Shown: in pieces, positions 5,651 through 6,955 of the stretch | Layout: each line of letters begins with the position of its first letter | Position numbering within the stretch: the stretch's first letter is position 1 | Source of the DNA: Methanothrix sp. | GTDB taxonomy: Archaea; Halobacteriota; Methanosarcinia; Methanotrichales; Methanotrichaceae | Assembly (NCBI GenBank): GCA_028682845.1 | Contig: JAJRAT010000130.1 | Coordinates: forward strand, 1-6,955 | DNA length: 6,955 nucleotides | Direction of reading: 5' to 3' | Position numbers and translations under genes: made by a program | The notes under the pieces: generated by a model | Told to the model about the DNA's origin: nothing | The model's input: the letters and a program-made list of their open reading frames with translations, nothing else | The model's database searches: none

Positions 5651-6610
5651 ATGGACTATTGCTTTGAGCCGGTCAGGAGGATCAACAGCCGCGGCGGCTG
5701 CGCTCCCCATCTCTCCATTCGCTTCGACTCTCATCTATTTTCCATAGACACCAGCCGCGCGCCCAAGGCATGCGTTCAGCCGGATGCTTATCTCATCACT
5801 CATGCCCACAGCGACCACTACGGAAAATCGGCCATGCTCTCGCCCAAGGCAGTGGCCTCCGTCGAGACGGCGCGCGCTTTAGAGATTCGCTATGACCGGG
5901 AGTACAAGGGCCGCACCTTCCGGGTGGGTGAGAGCATCACAGTGGACGATGTAAAGATCAAGACCTATTCCACAGGCCACACCATCGGCTCAACGGCTTT
6001 CTCCTGGCAGACCGAGACGGGCGCGAGCATTCTTGTTACCGGCGACGTGAAAGATTACAGCGCCCTTCCTCACTGCGATTTTCTTGTGTCCGAGGCCAAC
6101 TACGGCGATCCTTATGATCCTTCCTGCATCTTCGAGGACGACCTGGCCGGGTTCTCGGAGGCACTGGAATCGGGAGCAAGCTTCGGTGCTTACGCTTTCG
6201 GCAAAGCGCAGAGGGCGGTGGCCCTGATGAGGGCGATGGGCTTCAAGGACGAGATCGGCATGGATGCGCAAAGCCTCGTCCTGACGCAAGAGCTGATGAA
6301 GGATGCCGCCGGGCCGCTGGTTCCCCTGAACGGCGGCACGACCAACGTGGTCACGCCCTGGAATTTGCCCCAGGTCAGAGGCCGGAACAAGTTCTTCCTG
6401 ACCGGCAGGCGTGACACGTCCTATCCCACCATCCAGCTCAGCGATCACCTGGATTTCCGCGGCCTGATGAAGATGATCGAGCATATCTCGCCTCGGGAGG
6501 TCCTGGTCTATCACCCCGAGGGCGAGAGGGCAAGCTTGCTGGCGCATCATCTTCAGCAGTGCGGCCTGATGACTACGTCGCTGGATCTGATTGAGAGCTT
6601 CGTGCGCTGA
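5651..6610 (+). CDS. Metallo-beta-lactamase-fold protein, exonuclease/beta-CASP-like
   Basis: A 319-residue MBL-fold protein, probably a two-metal nuclease or hydrolase acting on RNA or DNA. The metal-binding motif HAHSDH is at 51-56 (His51, His53, Asp55, His56), with GHTIGS at 109-114 (His110) and TGD at 130-132 (Asp132). SEANYG (147-152) resembles beta-CASP motif A. SDHLDF (264-269) and VYHPEGER (286-293) resemble the later His motifs of RNase J/CPSF-type and ligase-associated exonucleases. It is shorter than a full beta-CASP nuclease (over 400 residues) but close in length to the small exonuclease-like group. No signal peptide is present. AAGGTGG (5634-5640), 10 bases upstream, supports the start; a second GGTGGAGG directly touches the ATG. 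The substrate is unknown, and the link with thioredoxin may be only co-transcription. Confidence 0.8.
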   Translation: MDYCFEPVRRINSRGGCAPHLSIRFDSHLFSIDTSRAPKACVQPDAYLITHAHSDHYGKSAMLSPKAVASVETARALEIRYDREYKGRTFRVGESITVDDVKIKTYSTGHTIGSTAFSWQTETGASILVTGDVKDYSALPHCDFLVSEANYGDPYDPSCIFEDDLAGFSEALESGASFGAYAFGKAQRAVALMRAMGFKDEIGMDAQSLVLTQELMKDAAGPLVPLNGGTTNVVTPWNLPQVRGRNKFFLTGRRDTSYPTIQLSDHLDFRGLMKMIEHISPREVLVYHPEGERASLLAHHLQQCGLMTTSLDLIESFVR

Positions 6611-6689
6611 AAATTGCGCTTCAGCGACTCTTTTGCCGGGCCGATGCGATGGCTTCTCGAACGGCAATTGCATAAAAAAAGCGACGGCG

Positions 6690-6697
6690 TTAAATAC
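6690..6697 (+). promoter_or_regulatory. TATA-like element for a probably leaderless gene
   Basis: TTAAATAC sits with its centre about 28 bases before the ATG at 6722, the spacing at which archaeal transcription would start at or next to the start codon. No Shine-Dalgarno-like purine run is present in the 15 bases before the ATG, which agrees with a leaderless message. Confidence 0.45.
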
Positions 6698-6721
6698 GAA
6701 AACTTTGCATAATATTTTGCG

Positions 6722-6955
6722 ATGATCACTTCGAAGGCTGCTCATTTTCTCCTTTATTCGATCATCATTTTCATTATCGTTTCCCCCTTTGCTCTTGCCC
6801 AAGGAATTGGAAGACTCAATGAGGCCGACAAAAAAATTCCCGAGGTTGAGCTTATCTACTGCAAAGGTCAGAGCATATTCCCGGTGCTGCTGACCACCGG
6901 GCAGATTGACGGCTATGTCGGATGGCAGCCCGAACTGGCCCTGGCCGAAGTGAGC
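6722..6955 (+). CDS. ABC transporter substrate-binding protein, NMT1/SsuA-like (3' end cut off)
   Basis: Seventy-eight codons are open from the ATG to the window edge. Residues 1-27 form a signal peptide: Lys5, a hydrophobic stretch at 9-24 rich in Ile/Phe/Leu, then FALAQ with likely cleavage after Ala26, so the product should be secreted or membrane-associated. The mature part opens with EVELIYCKGQSIFPVLLTTG, then QIDGYVGWQPELALAE (61-76). This is the pattern of aliphatic sulfonate/nitrate/taurine-type and NMT1-like binding proteins, where a G-x-x-D-x-x-x-x-W-x-P segment lies at the ligand cleft. A full protein would be about 300 residues or more, so ligand and partners (permease, ATPase) lie outside the window. 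The call is a family-level one. Confidence 0.7.
   Translation, partial: MITSKAAHFLLYSIIIFIIVSPFALAQGIGRLNEADKKIPEVELIYCKGQSIFPVLLTTGQIDGYVGWQPELALAEVS

Noticed and set aside
6633..6680. Hairpin terminator after the MBL-fold gene
   Set aside because: TTGCCG (6633-6638) can pair with CGGCAA (6662-6667), but the loop is 23 bases and the following run is A7, not T, on the plus strand. On the minus strand the T-run comes before the stem, so neither direction fits.
5990..6802. 270-codon open frame on the minus strand
   Set aside because: It lies antisense to most of the MBL-fold gene and the signal peptide of the next gene, has no recognisable domain, and contains His/Arg/Gln-rich shadow composition typical of the reverse strand of GC-rich genes.

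Overview
The window looks archaeal, and most like an acetate-using methanogen of the Methanosarcinales. Methanothrix (Methanosaeta) is my best guess, but it is an inference from gene content. The supporting evidence is: GC-rich genes separated by very AT-rich spacers with TATA-like elements, GGAGGTGAT-type Shine-Dalgarno sequences, T-tract terminators, a Cam-clade gamma carbonic anhydrase, an archaeal-type aspartate-semialdehyde dehydrogenase, and genes of the siroheme-dependent (alternative) heme pathway. Cytochrome-containing methanogens need that heme pathway.

Left part, minus strand: a small DUF1059-family protein runs off the left edge (1-185). Upstream of it on the same strand is a 12-helix OFA-family MFS transporter (302-1585), which ends in a hairpin plus T-tract terminator containing its own stop codon. 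An AT-rich divergent spacer (1601-1990) separates it from a plus-strand gamma-class carbonic anhydrase-like protein (1991-2560). That protein keeps the three zinc histidines but lacks the acidic proton-shuttle loop of Cam.

Middle, plus strand: asd (2705-3733), ahbD (3734-4702) and a siroheme decarboxylase subunit, AhbA or AhbB (4705-5154), are packed with 0 and 2 bases between them and are almost certainly co-transcribed. Asd makes aspartate semialdehyde for Thr/Met/Lys synthesis and, in methanogens, for aromatic precursors. The other two proteins act at the beginning (siroheme decarboxylation) and the end (Fe-coproporphyrin III to heme b) of the alternative heme route. The second decarboxylase subunit and AhbC are not in the window.

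Right part, plus strand: an AT-rich, repeat-containing spacer (5155-5362) precedes a short thioredoxin (5363-5635) and a metallo-beta-lactamase-fold protein with a beta-CASP/exonuclease-like layout (5651-6610), 15 bases apart and probably one transcript. The window ends inside a secreted, NMT1/SsuA-like ABC-transporter substrate-binding protein (6722 onward). It has no Shine-Dalgarno but a TATA-like element about 28 bases before its ATG, so it may be translated from a leaderless mRNA.

I see no tRNA, rRNA, CRISPR array, insertion sequence or integrase. The region reads as ordinary chromosome. The points most worth a second look are the loop-less carbonic anhydrase facing an OFA transporter, the asd-ahb operon with an orphan decarboxylase subunit, and the probably leaderless gene at the right edge.
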